Origin: Candidatus Aminicenans sakinawicola JGI OTU-1
GTDB lineage: Bacteria > Acidobacteriota > Aminicenantia > Aminicenantales > Aminicenantaceae
Assembly (NCBI GenBank): GCA_000493965.1
Contig: AWNV01000015.1
Span: 1 to 52,804, forward strand
Direction of reading: 5' to 3'
DNA length: 52,804 nucleotides
Within the stretch, counting starts at the first letter, position 1. The number at the start of each line of letters is the position of its first letter. A program made the position numbers and the translations under genes. The notes under the pieces were generated by a model that searched no databases, was not told the DNA's origin, and worked only from the letters and a program-made list of their open reading frames with translations. This document shows positions 25,124 to 33,935 of this stretch, piece by piece.

Positions 25124-26572
25124 ATGTTAGTAAAAATTAGTGTTATTTCTGTCTATGCCCTGACGATTATTATTATTGGAATCATCGGGTTAAGAAAAAC
25201 AAAGACTTTTTCTGATTTCTTTTTGGGAGGCAGAAGCATAGGCCCGTGGATGACTGCATTTACATATGGAACAGCCTATTTTTCAGCGGTGTTATTTATT
25301 GGTTTTGCCGGACAGATAGGATGGGGTTTTGGATATTCAGGTTTATGGATTGCGGTCGGAAATGCCTTCATAGGAGTGCTTGGTGCCTGGTGGCTGCTTG
25401 GACCAAGAATCAAAAAGATGTCGCTTGAATATAAAGTATCCACAATGCCTGAGTTTTTTGAAAAGAGGTATGACAGCAAATTCCTTAAATTTTTCTCCTC
25501 CTTAGCTATTTTTATATTTTTTGTGCCGTATTCTGCCGCTGTCTTTATGGGTCTGTCATATCTTTTTAAGTCTAATTTTAACATGGAATATGGAATTGCA
25601 TTGGCATTTATGGGAACTTTTACAGCAGTATATCTTGTATTAGGCGGGTACAAGTCCATGACAATGATTGATGTGGTTTTTGGCATTATTATGAGTATAG
25701 GAGTTGTCATCCTGTTATGGAGTACTATCAGCAAAGGAAATGGACTTGCTAATATGACTGCAGCTCTTTCTGACATAAATCCCCGGTTAACCGCAGTTGT
25801 AGGTCCCCCCGGAGTATGGCCGCTTTTTTGCCTTGTTTTTCTGACAAGTGTGGCTCCTTTGGCCATGCCCCAATTAATACAGAAATTCTACGCGATCAAG
25901 GATAAAAGAACAATTAAAATCGGGATGGGAGCATCCACTCTTTTTTCGATTCTCGTTGTGGGCGTGGCTTATTTTACTGGATCTCTAACGAGGTATTTTT
26001 TATCTCCTGAAACGACTCCAAATGCATTTAGTAATGGAAAACCTGTTTTTGATGCATTGATGCCGGAGTTGCTTGCTAATGTGATTCCGAATTCCCTGTC
26101 TGTTTTAATATTGTTATTGATATTATCAGCTTCAATGTCCACTCTGGCTGCACTTGTTTTAATCTCCAGTTCATCAGTTTCAAAAGATATTTATGGAGGA
26201 TTTATAAATCAAAAAGTTTCTGATAAACAATTGACACTTTTAATGAGAGTCATGAACGCATTTTTCGTTATTCTCTCTGTTATTTTAGCATATTTTAAAC
26301 CTGCTTCTATTGTTGCAATTCTGGGAATTTCTTGGGGAGCTATCGGGTCCGTTTTTTTGGGGCCTTTTATATGGGGATTGTTGAGTAAGAGAGTCAACAA
26401 GTTTGGAGCTATTTGTTCTTCTGTTACTGGACTATCTGCATGCCTTCTTTTGTATGCTACAGGGATGTCTTCTCCTCAGGCCGGGACCATAGGGATGATG
26501 GTTTCTCTTGGCGCGAGCCCTCTTTTTAGCCTTTTTGGAATTCTGTTAAGTAGAAAACAGGAAATAAATTAG
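25124..26572 (+). CDS. Sodium:solute symporter (SSS family), first copy
   Basis: A 482-residue protein with about 13 hydrophobic helices and SSS signatures: TKTFSDFFLGGRSIGPWMTAFTYGTAYFSA in helices 1-2, TAVYLVLGGYKSMTMIDVVFG in helix 6 and LSASMSTLAALVLISSSSVSKD in helix 9, the sodium-site helix. The family imports sugars, amino acids, nucleosides or carboxylates with sodium. It follows the porin by 40 bases and is followed by a serine hydrolase after 11 bases, so all three are probably one transcript. GAGGAG precedes the ATG. The substrate is inferred only from neighbours. Confidence 0.92.
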   Translation: MLVKISVISVYALTIIIIGIIGLRKTKTFSDFFLGGRSIGPWMTAFTYGTAYFSAVLFIGFAGQIGWGFGYSGLWIAVGNAFIGVLGAWWLLGPRIKKMSLEYKVSTMPEFFEKRYDSKFLKFFSSLAIFIFFVPYSAAVFMGLSYLFKSNFNMEYGIALAFMGTFTAVYLVLGGYKSMTMIDVVFGIIMSIGVVILLWSTISKGNGLANMTAALSDINPRLTAVVGPPGVWPLFCLVFLTSVAPLAMPQLIQKFYAIKDKRTIKIGMGASTLFSILVVGVAYFTGSLTRYFLSPETTPNAFSNGKPVFDALMPELLANVIPNSLSVLILLLILSASMSTLAALVLISSSSVSKDIYGGFINQKVSDKQLTLLMRVMNAFFVILSVILAYFKPASIVAILGISWGAIGSVFLGPFIWGLLSKRVNKFGAICSSVTGLSACLLLYATGMSSPQAGTIGMMVSLGASPLFSLFGILLSRKQEIN

Positions 26573-26583
26573 AGGTAGTTACA

Positions 26584-27798
26584 GTGAAAACTGATAAGAA
26601 AATTATTGTGATTTTAATACTGTTTCTTCTTGCTGTAAATTGTAAAGTTAAACCTATGAAGACAGTAAAACCTGAGGATGTTGGGATGTCCTCGTCAAGT
26701 CTGAATAGATTAAAAATTGTCATAAAAGAAGCGATTGCCCGGGGGGATTTTCCAGGAGCGGTTGTTTTGGTTGGCAGGAAAAGCAAAATTGTTTTCCGTG
26801 AAGCTTTTGGCGAGAGCCAGTGGATACCTGAACATCGCCCAATGAAAGCATCTATGATATTTGATCTTGCGTCTCTAACAAAACCGGTGGCAACAGCGAC
26901 GTCAGTGATGATTTTGGCACAGGAGGGACGTATAAGTCTGCATGACAAGGTAAAAGACTATGTCCCTGAATTTAAAGCTTATATTGATGAAAATGGTGAG
27001 CAGGGAGAAGATGTGCGTATCTGGCATTTAATGACGCATACATCCGGGCTTCCGCCATATACGGATGCTGCCGAGGTTGAGGAGGAATACGGCAGCCCAT
27101 GTGCATTGGCGTCTTTGGTCAGATATATTGCTGTGCTTGACAAAACTGATCCGCCAGGGAAGGAGTTTCATTACAGCTGTCTTGGATTTATTACTCTGGC
27201 CTATATTGTTGAAAAAATATCCGGCCAGTCGATTGCAGAATTTTCGGAAGAAAACATATTCAGCCCCTTAAAAATGAATCACACTTTTTTTACGCCTCCT
27301 GAAAAGTTCCGTCATTTGTGCGTGCCAACAGAGGTAATTGAAGAAACGCCTTTGATAGGAACTGTGCATGACCCTTTGGCAAGGTTATTGAGTGGGATTT
27401 CGGGTAACGCAGGGCTTTTTTCTACTGCAGATGATCTGGTAAATTTTGCTCAAATGATGTTGAATAAAGGTCAGTTTAATGAAAAGAGGATTCTAAGCCC
27501 TTTAACTGTCAAGAGGATGACCTCTATCTATCCGGATGTCAGTTTTTCTGGTCGCGGGCTCGGTTGGGACATTCACTCCTCTTATGCGTCTAATGGAGGC
27601 GATATTTTTGGGCCCAATTCTTATGGGCATACTGGTTATACAGGGACATCTATATGGATCGATCCCGATACAAGAAGCTTTGTCGTATTTCTTACAAACA
27701 GGGTTCATCCTTTTGATAAAGGTGCCATTGTTTCCTTGAGAAGCAGGGTAGCAAACATTGTAGCAAGTTCAATAATTGATATAGAATCGAATCAATAA
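26584..27798 (+). CDS. Serine beta-lactamase-like hydrolase, lipoprotein (CubicO/class C fold)
   Basis: A 404-residue lipoprotein (Cys20 in LLAVNCKVK) of the penicillin-binding-protein-like hydrolase family. The start is GTG at 26584 behind GAGG. Catalytic motif 1 is S97-L-T-K100. Motif 2, usually Y-x-N, reads Y197-S-C199. Motif 3 is HTG in SYGHTGYTG. Relatives include esterases, D-amino peptidases and hydrolases in muropeptide or oligosaccharide utilisation clusters, so true beta-lactamase activity is not implied. Its place between two sodium symporters suggests trimming of the substrate in the periplasm before uptake. Confidence 0.9.
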   Translation: MKTDKKIIVILILFLLAVNCKVKPMKTVKPEDVGMSSSSLNRLKIVIKEAIARGDFPGAVVLVGRKSKIVFREAFGESQWIPEHRPMKASMIFDLASLTKPVATATSVMILAQEGRISLHDKVKDYVPEFKAYIDENGEQGEDVRIWHLMTHTSGLPPYTDAAEVEEEYGSPCALASLVRYIAVLDKTDPPGKEFHYSCLGFITLAYIVEKISGQSIAEFSEENIFSPLKMNHTFFTPPEKFRHLCVPTEVIEETPLIGTVHDPLARLLSGISGNAGLFSTADDLVNFAQMMLNKGQFNEKRILSPLTVKRMTSIYPDVSFSGRGLGWDIHSSYASNGGDIFGPNSYGHTGYTGTSIWIDPDTRSFVVFLTNRVHPFDKGAIVSLRSRVANIVASSIIDIESNQ

Positions 27799-27816
27799 AT
27801 AGAAAAAGAGGTTAGC

Positions 27817-29415
27817 ATGGTCGTGTTTGGGTTTTTAGATTGGTTCTGGCTGTTCCTGTTTATAGTTCTCATGATTGTCTGCGGGGTTCTTTTCTACAGG
27901 CTGGGGAAAAGGTCTATGTCAGATTTTTTTCTTGCTGGTCGAGGTTTACCATGGTGGCTGCCTGCAGCTTCTGTCTATGCCACACACTCTGCAACAGATA
28001 CTCCGATATGGATCAGTGGGGTCATATATCAGCACGGCCTCAGGGGCATCTGGTATACATTTTTTTCTGCATGGTGTGCAATTTCTGCATTTGCCTCGAC
28101 CAAGATTTTCCGCCGTTCTCTTGCATACACTCAGGCAGAATGGCAGACCATTCGTTTCTCAGGATTGGGTGCTGAACTGCTGCGTGGATGGATTGCAGGC
28201 TGGCAGGTGTTCATGAATATGTTTGTCCTGGGATGGGTTGGAATCGCCATGGGAAAAGTCTGTCATTATCTTTTTAATTGGCCCGAGTGGCTGGGATTAA
28301 TTCTTTTTTCTTCTCTCTGTGCTGTTTATGTGCTGGCCTCAGGCTATTGGGGAGTGGTAATGGCTGATTTCCAGCAGGGTGTGATCGCCTTTGCAGTCAT
28401 TATAATTGTTTCAATATGGGGGATTGCAGCAGCAGGCGGGCCTCATACTATCATAGCAAAAATAAATTCTTTGGATCAGAGCTGGAGGCTGAATCCTTTT
28501 GCCTTTACGGGAGTGGCTTCGGGAGATTTCCCATTAGTCTGGTTTTTAACCATGCTGGTTATTGCTGTTATAGGTGGTTTTGGTATGGGAACATCGATTG
28601 ACTGGTATCCTGAAGCTCAACGCATTCAGTCAGCAAAAACGATTCGTGATGCCAGTTACAGCATTTGGGCAGGCTCTGCGTTGATAGTGATTCGCAACTC
28701 GCTCTGGGCTGTTGCTATCCTTGCCTTTTTTACAATTTATCCTCATATAAGTTCGACGGTAGAGTATGAAATGGCATGGTATCGTCTTGGATTTGAATTC
28801 TTGCCGGTTGGATTGGTAGGCTTTTTCTTCGCAGCGATAGTCGCTATCCATCTTTCCACTGTCTCCACTCATCTTAACCTCGGGGCATCTTATGCGACAA
28901 GGGATCTCTATAATCATTATTGCAGGCCTAAAGCGAGCGAAAAAGAGCTGATCTGGGTTGGAAGAATATCTACTCTTATTCTTCTTCTTGGATCGTTTAT
29001 TTACGGTATGATGATGCAGGAGATAACCCAGTGGCTCATTTTTGCCCTCTGGATAATGGCAGCCGGTATCTGGCTTCCATCTATTCTGCAGGTTGTCTGG
29101 TGGCGTTTTAATTCCTGGGGATATCTTTCCTCCTGGATAGCCAATTTGGGATTAAGCTGGCTGGTTGTGTGGGTACTGCCGGAATTTCATGTTATTCCGG
29201 TGCTGCCGGACTATCTTCAGTTTTGGACAATGATGGTCCTGGGGGCATTAATCTATATACCACTGACTTTTTTGACCCCTCCGGAAGATATGGATCGCCT
29301 TGTAAAATATTATGTCATGTCACGGCCTTTGGGCTGGTGGAAGCCTGTACGTGAGGAAGCCGTAAGGAGGGGGCTGGAAGGATTTAGTGTTGTTCAAAGC
29401 AAGGGAGGGATTTAA
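27817..29415 (+). CDS. Sodium:solute symporter (SSS family), second copy
   Basis: A 532-residue SSS protein with about 14 helices. It begins LGKRSMSDFFLAGRGLPWWLPAASVYATHSATDTP (helices 1-2) and has VLASGYWGVVMADFQQG (helix 6) and AAIVAIHLSTVSTHLNLGASYATRDLY (helix 9 region). It differs strongly from the SSS protein at 25124, so the two are unlikely to be recent duplicates. It ends with a cytoplasmic tail (PEDMDRLVKYYVMSRPLGWW). The stop codon overlaps the start of the next small gene by one base, a tight translational link to the microprotein series behind it. Confidence 0.92.
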   Translation: MVVFGFLDWFWLFLFIVLMIVCGVLFYRLGKRSMSDFFLAGRGLPWWLPAASVYATHSATDTPIWISGVIYQHGLRGIWYTFFSAWCAISAFASTKIFRRSLAYTQAEWQTIRFSGLGAELLRGWIAGWQVFMNMFVLGWVGIAMGKVCHYLFNWPEWLGLILFSSLCAVYVLASGYWGVVMADFQQGVIAFAVIIIVSIWGIAAAGGPHTIIAKINSLDQSWRLNPFAFTGVASGDFPLVWFLTMLVIAVIGGFGMGTSIDWYPEAQRIQSAKTIRDASYSIWAGSALIVIRNSLWAVAILAFFTIYPHISSTVEYEMAWYRLGFEFLPVGLVGFFFAAIVAIHLSTVSTHLNLGASYATRDLYNHYCRPKASEKELIWVGRISTLILLLGSFIYGMMMQEITQWLIFALWIMAAGIWLPSILQVVWWRFNSWGYLSSWIANLGLSWLVVWVLPEFHVIPVLPDYLQFWTMMVLGALIYIPLTFLTPPEDMDRLVKYYVMSRPLGWWKPVREEAVRRGLEGFSVVQSKGGI

Positions 29416-29705
29416 TGAGTTGGATAAAAACAAAATGGACTGCTGAGGAAGCAGAACAGTGGACAAAAGAAGATTATATTACATTTATTATTTCTCCCCT
29501 GGTTTATTTTTTATTAGCCGTAGGATTGGCATTAAGCCTGCTTCTGCTCTGGTATGGGTTTGTTATTTTATGTGTAAGTATAGTTCTTCTAGTGATTATG
29601 GTTAAGATTATTGATCCTAAATTAAAGGCGGTTTCAGAAGATTATGAGGTAAAGCAGAGAAAGTATCTTGAAGATCTAGAAAAAATTGCCCGCTGGGAGG
29701 AATAA
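29415..29705 (+). CDS. Small membrane protein (96 aa) coupled to the symporter
   Basis: The ATG overlaps the symporter stop (TAATG), with AGGGAGG upstream inside the symporter. The 96 residues hold two adjacent membrane helices (about 25-46 and 49-66) framed by soluble, charged ends. The N-terminus is KTKWTAEEAEQWTKEDYITF, and the C-terminus is a helix with coiled-coil-like spacing ending EKIARWEE. I recognise no named family. Translational coupling and topology suggest an accessory subunit of the SSS transporter, as is known for other transporters with small membrane partners. That is inference from position. Confidence 0.85.
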   Translation: MSWIKTKWTAEEAEQWTKEDYITFIISPLVYFLLAVGLALSLLLLWYGFVILCVSIVLLVIMVKIIDPKLKAVSEDYEVKQRKYLEDLEKIARWEE

Positions 29706-29831
29706 ATGAATCAAGGATTTTCTGTAGTCATAGGAATGTCAATAGCTTATTTCTTTTCTTTTCTCGGGCTTCTGCTTGCGTATTTTTCGTACAGGAAAAG
29801 GCATAAGGACAAAAAGGATAAGAAATGTTAG
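29706..29831 (+). CDS. Membrane microprotein (41 aa)
   Basis: The ATG follows directly on the previous gene's TAA, with GGGAGG five bases upstream. It encodes 41 residues: one membrane helix (VVIGMSIAYFFSFLGLLLAY) and a strongly basic tail (RKRHKDKKDKK) that would stay in the cytoplasm by the positive-inside rule. It is too short for default gene callers. The ideal ribosome site and the lack of any spacing to its neighbours argue that it is real. Confidence 0.75.
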   Translation: MNQGFSVVIGMSIAYFFSFLGLLLAYFSYRKRHKDKKDKKC

Positions 29832-29914
29832 GAATATTTATCCCATTAATTGTATTAATTATTTCCTTTATATTGACTGTATATTTATACCGCCATTTTT
29901 CAAAAAAAGAATAA
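29825..29914 (+). CDS. Membrane microprotein (29 aa)
   Basis: This frame overlaps the end of the 41-aa gene by 7 bases and has AAGGA six bases before its ATG. It encodes 29 residues: nearly all one helix (MLGIFIPLIVLIISFILTVY) plus a short basic end (YRHFSKKE). Together with the two preceding genes it makes a chain of three membrane proteins of decreasing size behind one symporter. There is no homology I can name. Its size is comparable to known single-helix subunits such as CydX or KdpF (an analogy only). Confidence 0.65.
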   Translation: MLGIFIPLIVLIISFILTVYLYRHFSKKE

Positions 29915-29935
29915 CCCGAGCAGAGATGTAAATAC

Positions 29936-31102
29936 ATGTCTGTAATGACTTCAAAACAGAGATTACTGAAAGCCTTAAACCGGGAAGTTCCTGACAGGCT
30001 CCCTGTAACTACCCATCATGTCATGCCGTATTTCTTGAAGACTATGATGAATGGAATGTCATATCAGGAATTTTTTGATTATTTCGGATTTGACCCAATT
30101 AACTGGGTTGTAGCCCAAAAGCCAGATATTTCACGCGGCGATTATTATGATTCTGATCAGGGGAAAATAGGCTTTTTAGAGCCGCGCAGAGTATGTTCGG
30201 ACAACTGGAGAATTCAAGCTGAGAATATCCCAGATTTGCAGTATAAAATAGTCCGTTTTAACTGTATTTCTCCTGAAAAGACTCTCTCGATGGTTTTACA
30301 GAGCGATGAGCATACGGCCTGGGTTTCTGATCGTCTGATCAAAAACAAAGAGGATATCGATATCTTCGGGAAATATGCACCAGTTCCTGTTTGCGATGTC
30401 GAAGAAGTAAACCGCAAGGCATGTGAATTCGGGGAAAGGGGAATGATTCGCGGCTTTATTCCCGGATTTGATATATACGGGCAGCCTGGCTGCTGGCAGG
30501 ATGCCGCTGTTTTATTCGGCACAGAAAAACTCATTATGGAAACATTTTATGACCCGGAATGGGTTCATACATTTTTAAAAATTTTACAAGGGAGAAAAAA
30601 GCATTATATTAAGTCTATGCATGGAACTCAGTTTGATGTAATCGAACACGGCGGGGGAGATGCATCTTCTACTGTAATTTCGCCAAAAATTTTTGAAGAG
30701 TTTGTTGCACCTTACGATAAGGAACTTATCGAATTAGCCCACAATGCCGGGCAGAGTGTCGTTTATCATACTTGCGGAGGGATGATGCCATTTTTGGAGA
30801 AAATAGCGGATATGGGAGCGGATGCAATGGAGACATTCACGCCGGTTTCTATGGGTGGGGATGTTGATTTGAAAGAGGCAAAAAAAAGAATCGGCTCACG
30901 AGTGTGTATGATCGGCGGCTTTGACCAGTTTCATTATTTAAAAGGATGCAAACCCGACAAAACCAGGAATGAAGTCCGCAGATGTTTTGAAGCGGCAGGG
31001 GAAGGAGGAGGCTTTATTCTGTCACCTTCAGATCATTTTTTCGAAGTCGATATAGATCTGCTTAGAGCCTTTGCTGATGAAGCAAGGAAATGTGTATATT
31101 AA
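29936..31102 (+). CDS. Uroporphyrinogen-decarboxylase-family protein (methyltransferase-like)
   Basis: A 388-residue protein of the URO-D fold. The opening TSKQRLLKALNREVPDRLPV and the late HTCGGMMPFLEKIADMGADAMETF match the URO-D-like group that includes MtaA/CmuA corrinoid methyltransferases, whose H-x-C pair binds zinc. It is not the heme enzyme: the hemE N-terminal motif (RQAGRY) is absent. There is no corrinoid protein gene nearby, so methyl transfer is only a family possibility. It lies 21 bases after the microproteins and 29 before the mannosidase, inside the same transcript. A second ATG at 29945 is an alternative start. Confidence 0.88.
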   Translation: MSVMTSKQRLLKALNREVPDRLPVTTHHVMPYFLKTMMNGMSYQEFFDYFGFDPINWVVAQKPDISRGDYYDSDQGKIGFLEPRRVCSDNWRIQAENIPDLQYKIVRFNCISPEKTLSMVLQSDEHTAWVSDRLIKNKEDIDIFGKYAPVPVCDVEEVNRKACEFGERGMIRGFIPGFDIYGQPGCWQDAAVLFGTEKLIMETFYDPEWVHTFLKILQGRKKHYIKSMHGTQFDVIEHGGGDASSTVISPKIFEEFVAPYDKELIELAHNAGQSVVYHTCGGMMPFLEKIADMGADAMETFTPVSMGGDVDLKEAKKRIGSRVCMIGGFDQFHYLKGCKPDKTRNEVRRCFEAAGEGGGFILSPSDHFFEVDIDLLRAFADEARKCVY

Positions 31103-31131
31103 AACTGTATATTATTAGATAAAAGGAAGTG

Positions 31132-33711
31132 ATGAATTTGTCTTTTAAAATGAAACAGAATTTGATAACCGGATCTTTTGTTTTCTCCTTATTATTGATC
31201 TTGGGCGTTCTTTTTATGGGAAGGGCATACCTGTATTCTGGAGATGTTCCGGATAAGTCGAATTATGCCAGGTATTCGCTTGAAGGACAGTGGGAGTTTA
31301 GAAGTATCAATGAAACCAGATGGTACAAAGCAACAGTGCCTGGATGTGTGCATACTGACCTTATGGACAATGGGCTGATTCCGGATCCTTACTTCAGGGA
31401 CAATGAAACAAGAGTTCAGGGGATAGAGAGAGAAGACTGGGAATATAAAAGAATGTTTGAAGTCACTAAGGATGTAATGTGCAGGGGGCATATCGAACTG
31501 GTCTGTAAAGGCCTTGATACATATGCAACAATCTTTCTGAATAATGAAAAAATAGCAAACACAGAGAACATGTTCCGTGAATATCGGTTTAATATAAAAC
31601 CTTATTTAAAAACCGGTCAAAACGATATAAGAGTCAGGTTTGAGTCCCCTGTAAGACATGCCAGGATACTGGAAGAAAAACTGCCTTATAAGCTGCCTGG
31701 AGGCTGTCCTCATGTTCGTAAAGCGCCTTATCATTTTGGCTGGGACTGGGGGCCGAGGCTTGTGACCAGCGGAATATGGAGGCCTATTTATATAGAATCA
31801 TGGGACAAAGCCCGAATTGAAGACGTGGAGATTATTCAGGAGTTCCATGGTAGGAATAAGGTTAGTCTCCACTTAAAACTTTCTCTATTATCTGATATCA
31901 GCGAGAAGATAGGAGTCAGCATTAAGGTTTCTGGAAGAAAAACATATACAAAAAATGAGTCGTTTTCTTTGCAGGAGGGAATGAATTCAAAAGAAATTAT
32001 TATTGATATAATGAATCCTGACCTATGGTGGCCTGCAGGGATGGGAGATCAGAACTTATATACTGTTGCTGTCCGTCTTTTCTATGAAAAGCAGCTTCTA
32101 GATTCCGTCTCCAAGCGGATTGGAATCAGGTCGCTTATTCTTGAACAAGAAGATGACCAGTGGGGACGGAGTTTCAAATTCGTTGTCAATGGCATTCCTT
32201 TTTTTGCCAAGGGAGGAAACTGGATTCCGGCAGATATGTTTCCAAATAGAGTATCGCCTCAAAAATATGAAAGGATTCTTAAAGATTGTGTTGAGGCGAA
32301 TATGAATATGCTTCGTGTTTGGGGAGGTGGGATATACGAGGCTCCAGAATTCTATGACCTTTGTGATGAGCAGGGAATAACATTGTGGCAGGATTTTATG
32401 TTTGCCTGTGCGATGTATCCTGGTGATGATGCTTTCCTTGAGAATGTCAGGGAGGAAGCAAAATATGTGATAAAAGAATTGAGACATCATCCGAGTATTG
32501 CTTTATGGTGTGGAAACAATGAATGTGAGGAAGGTTGGTTTCACTGGGGCTGGAAAGAGCACTTTCCAGACAGTGTGTGGAAGGATTATGAAAAGATATT
32601 TCATCAAATTCTCCCCAAGGCTGTTGAAAAATATGACTCCCGCCGCCAGTACTGGCCCAGCTCTCCTCATTCGGAAAAAGTGGGAGAACCACGGTCTGAA
32701 GAGTCCGGAGACATGCACTACTGGGGAATATGGCATGGGAGAGAGCCTTTTAAAGAATACAGAAAAAAGTTCCATCGTTTCATGAGCGAGTTTGGATTCC
32801 AATCATTTCCTTTGATAGAAACTGTAAAAACATTCACTATTCCTGGGGACTGGAATATTTCCTCTCCAATAATGGAGCATCATCAAAAGAGCCCGCAAGG
32901 GAATAAGCTTATCCTGCATTATATGCTGGATCATTTCAGGCTTCCAAAGGATTTTGAATCCATCTTGTGGGTGAGCCAGGTACTTCAGGCAGAAGGGATG
33001 AAAATAGCTGTCGAACATTTCCGAAGCCAGATGCCAAGAATGATGGGTTCCCTGTACTGGCAGATAAATGACTGCTGGCAGGTAGCTTCCTGGGCAGGAA
33101 TAGATTATTTAGGAAGATGGAAGGCTCTTCATTATTATGCTAAAAGGTTTTACAGCCCAGTGCTGGTTGCTCCTGTGGATAATGGAAAGGTTTTAAATGT
33201 TTACTGCATTTCCGATCTCAGGGGGTCCGTAGATGCAGAATTTCACTGGTCTGTTTACACCTATGGAGGAAAATTAATTCAAAATCATATATCAAAAATG
33301 AAAATTGAACCTGGTAAGAGCCGGATAATTTTTACAAAGTCCCTGGATGAACTGAAAAAAAACTTCCATGATAGAGATGTTTATTTTTACTGTGAGATAA
33401 GCTGGCAAAATAAGATTCTGAGCTCAAATGTATACTACTTTTCTCCTTTAAAGAAAGTTTCGCTAATCCATACTCAAATAGACAGGGAAGTATCATTTGA
33501 AAACAAAAATGTGATTATTTATCTGAAAAGCAAGCACTTTGCAAAGGATGTTCATCTTTCGGTGCCTTTTTATAAAGGGAGATTTTCAGATAATTTCTTT
33601 GATATGATACCGGAGAAAAAATACAGAATAGAGTTCTTGACAGATGAAAAAATTGATATTAATCGTTTTGAAGAGAATTTGAAGATAATGACTTTGAGAG
33701 ATACCTATTAA
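31132..33711 (+). CDS. GH2-family beta-mannosidase
   Basis: The 859-residue enzyme starts at ATG 31132, with AAGGAAG upstream; the GTG three bases earlier is too close to that site. A signal anchor (about 10-32) is followed by the GH2 sandwich domain (WKATVPGCVHTDLMDNGLIPDPYFRDNE, the usual beta-mannosidase opening; FGWDWGPRLVTSGIWRPIYIE), the Ig-like domain and the TIM barrel. The acid/base Glu lies in LWCGNNECEEGW (near residue 463) and the nucleophile Glu in MSEFGFQSFP (near 552). It releases terminal beta-linked mannose, probably in the periplasm. It is the last gene of the porin/symporter cluster and gives the best clue to the substrate: a mannose-containing glycan. Confidence 0.94.
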   Translation: MNLSFKMKQNLITGSFVFSLLLILGVLFMGRAYLYSGDVPDKSNYARYSLEGQWEFRSINETRWYKATVPGCVHTDLMDNGLIPDPYFRDNETRVQGIEREDWEYKRMFEVTKDVMCRGHIELVCKGLDTYATIFLNNEKIANTENMFREYRFNIKPYLKTGQNDIRVRFESPVRHARILEEKLPYKLPGGCPHVRKAPYHFGWDWGPRLVTSGIWRPIYIESWDKARIEDVEIIQEFHGRNKVSLHLKLSLLSDISEKIGVSIKVSGRKTYTKNESFSLQEGMNSKEIIIDIMNPDLWWPAGMGDQNLYTVAVRLFYEKQLLDSVSKRIGIRSLILEQEDDQWGRSFKFVVNGIPFFAKGGNWIPADMFPNRVSPQKYERILKDCVEANMNMLRVWGGGIYEAPEFYDLCDEQGITLWQDFMFACAMYPGDDAFLENVREEAKYVIKELRHHPSIALWCGNNECEEGWFHWGWKEHFPDSVWKDYEKIFHQILPKAVEKYDSRRQYWPSSPHSEKVGEPRSEESGDMHYWGIWHGREPFKEYRKKFHRFMSEFGFQSFPLIETVKTFTIPGDWNISSPIMEHHQKSPQGNKLILHYMLDHFRLPKDFESILWVSQVLQAEGMKIAVEHFRSQMPRMMGSLYWQINDCWQVASWAGIDYLGRWKALHYYAKRFYSPVLVAPVDNGKVLNVYCISDLRGSVDAEFHWSVYTYGGKLIQNHISKMKIEPGKSRIIFTKSLDELKKNFHDRDVYFYCEISWQNKILSSNVYYFSPLKKVSLIHTQIDREVSFENKNVIIYLKSKHFAKDVHLSVPFYKGRFSDNFFDMIPEKKYRIEFLTDEKIDINRFEENLKIMTLRDTY

Positions 33712-33909
33712 CCTGGGTTATTCATAAAAACTTCTATGATGATGCCATGAAACAATTAAAATTATATCATCAAGTTAGAATGGTCAGAATGGGTGTCTCT
33801 CTTTTCTTTTTTATTACTTGTTGACATGAATTTTTTGTTTTTTTAAAATTTCTACGCTGAAGCATGGAAAATAAATATTGGTGTCGGCATAATTTATGAA
33901 TAATTCAGG
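33712..33909. repeat. MITE-like element with two ends (R2, 198 bp)
   Basis: The left end CCTGGGTTATTCATAA starts one base after the mannosidase stop. The right end is the inverted form TTATGAATAATTCAGG (33894-33909). Inside the right end lies AAATAAATATTGGTGTCGGCAT, which matches the inverted inner part of the copy at 38960. Flanks read TTAA on the left and CTAA on the right, possibly a worn target duplication. There is no coding potential. A TTGACATGAA element sits inside at 33821. Confidence 0.75.
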
Positions 33910-33935
33910 CTAAACATTAATATGGAGGAAAAAAG

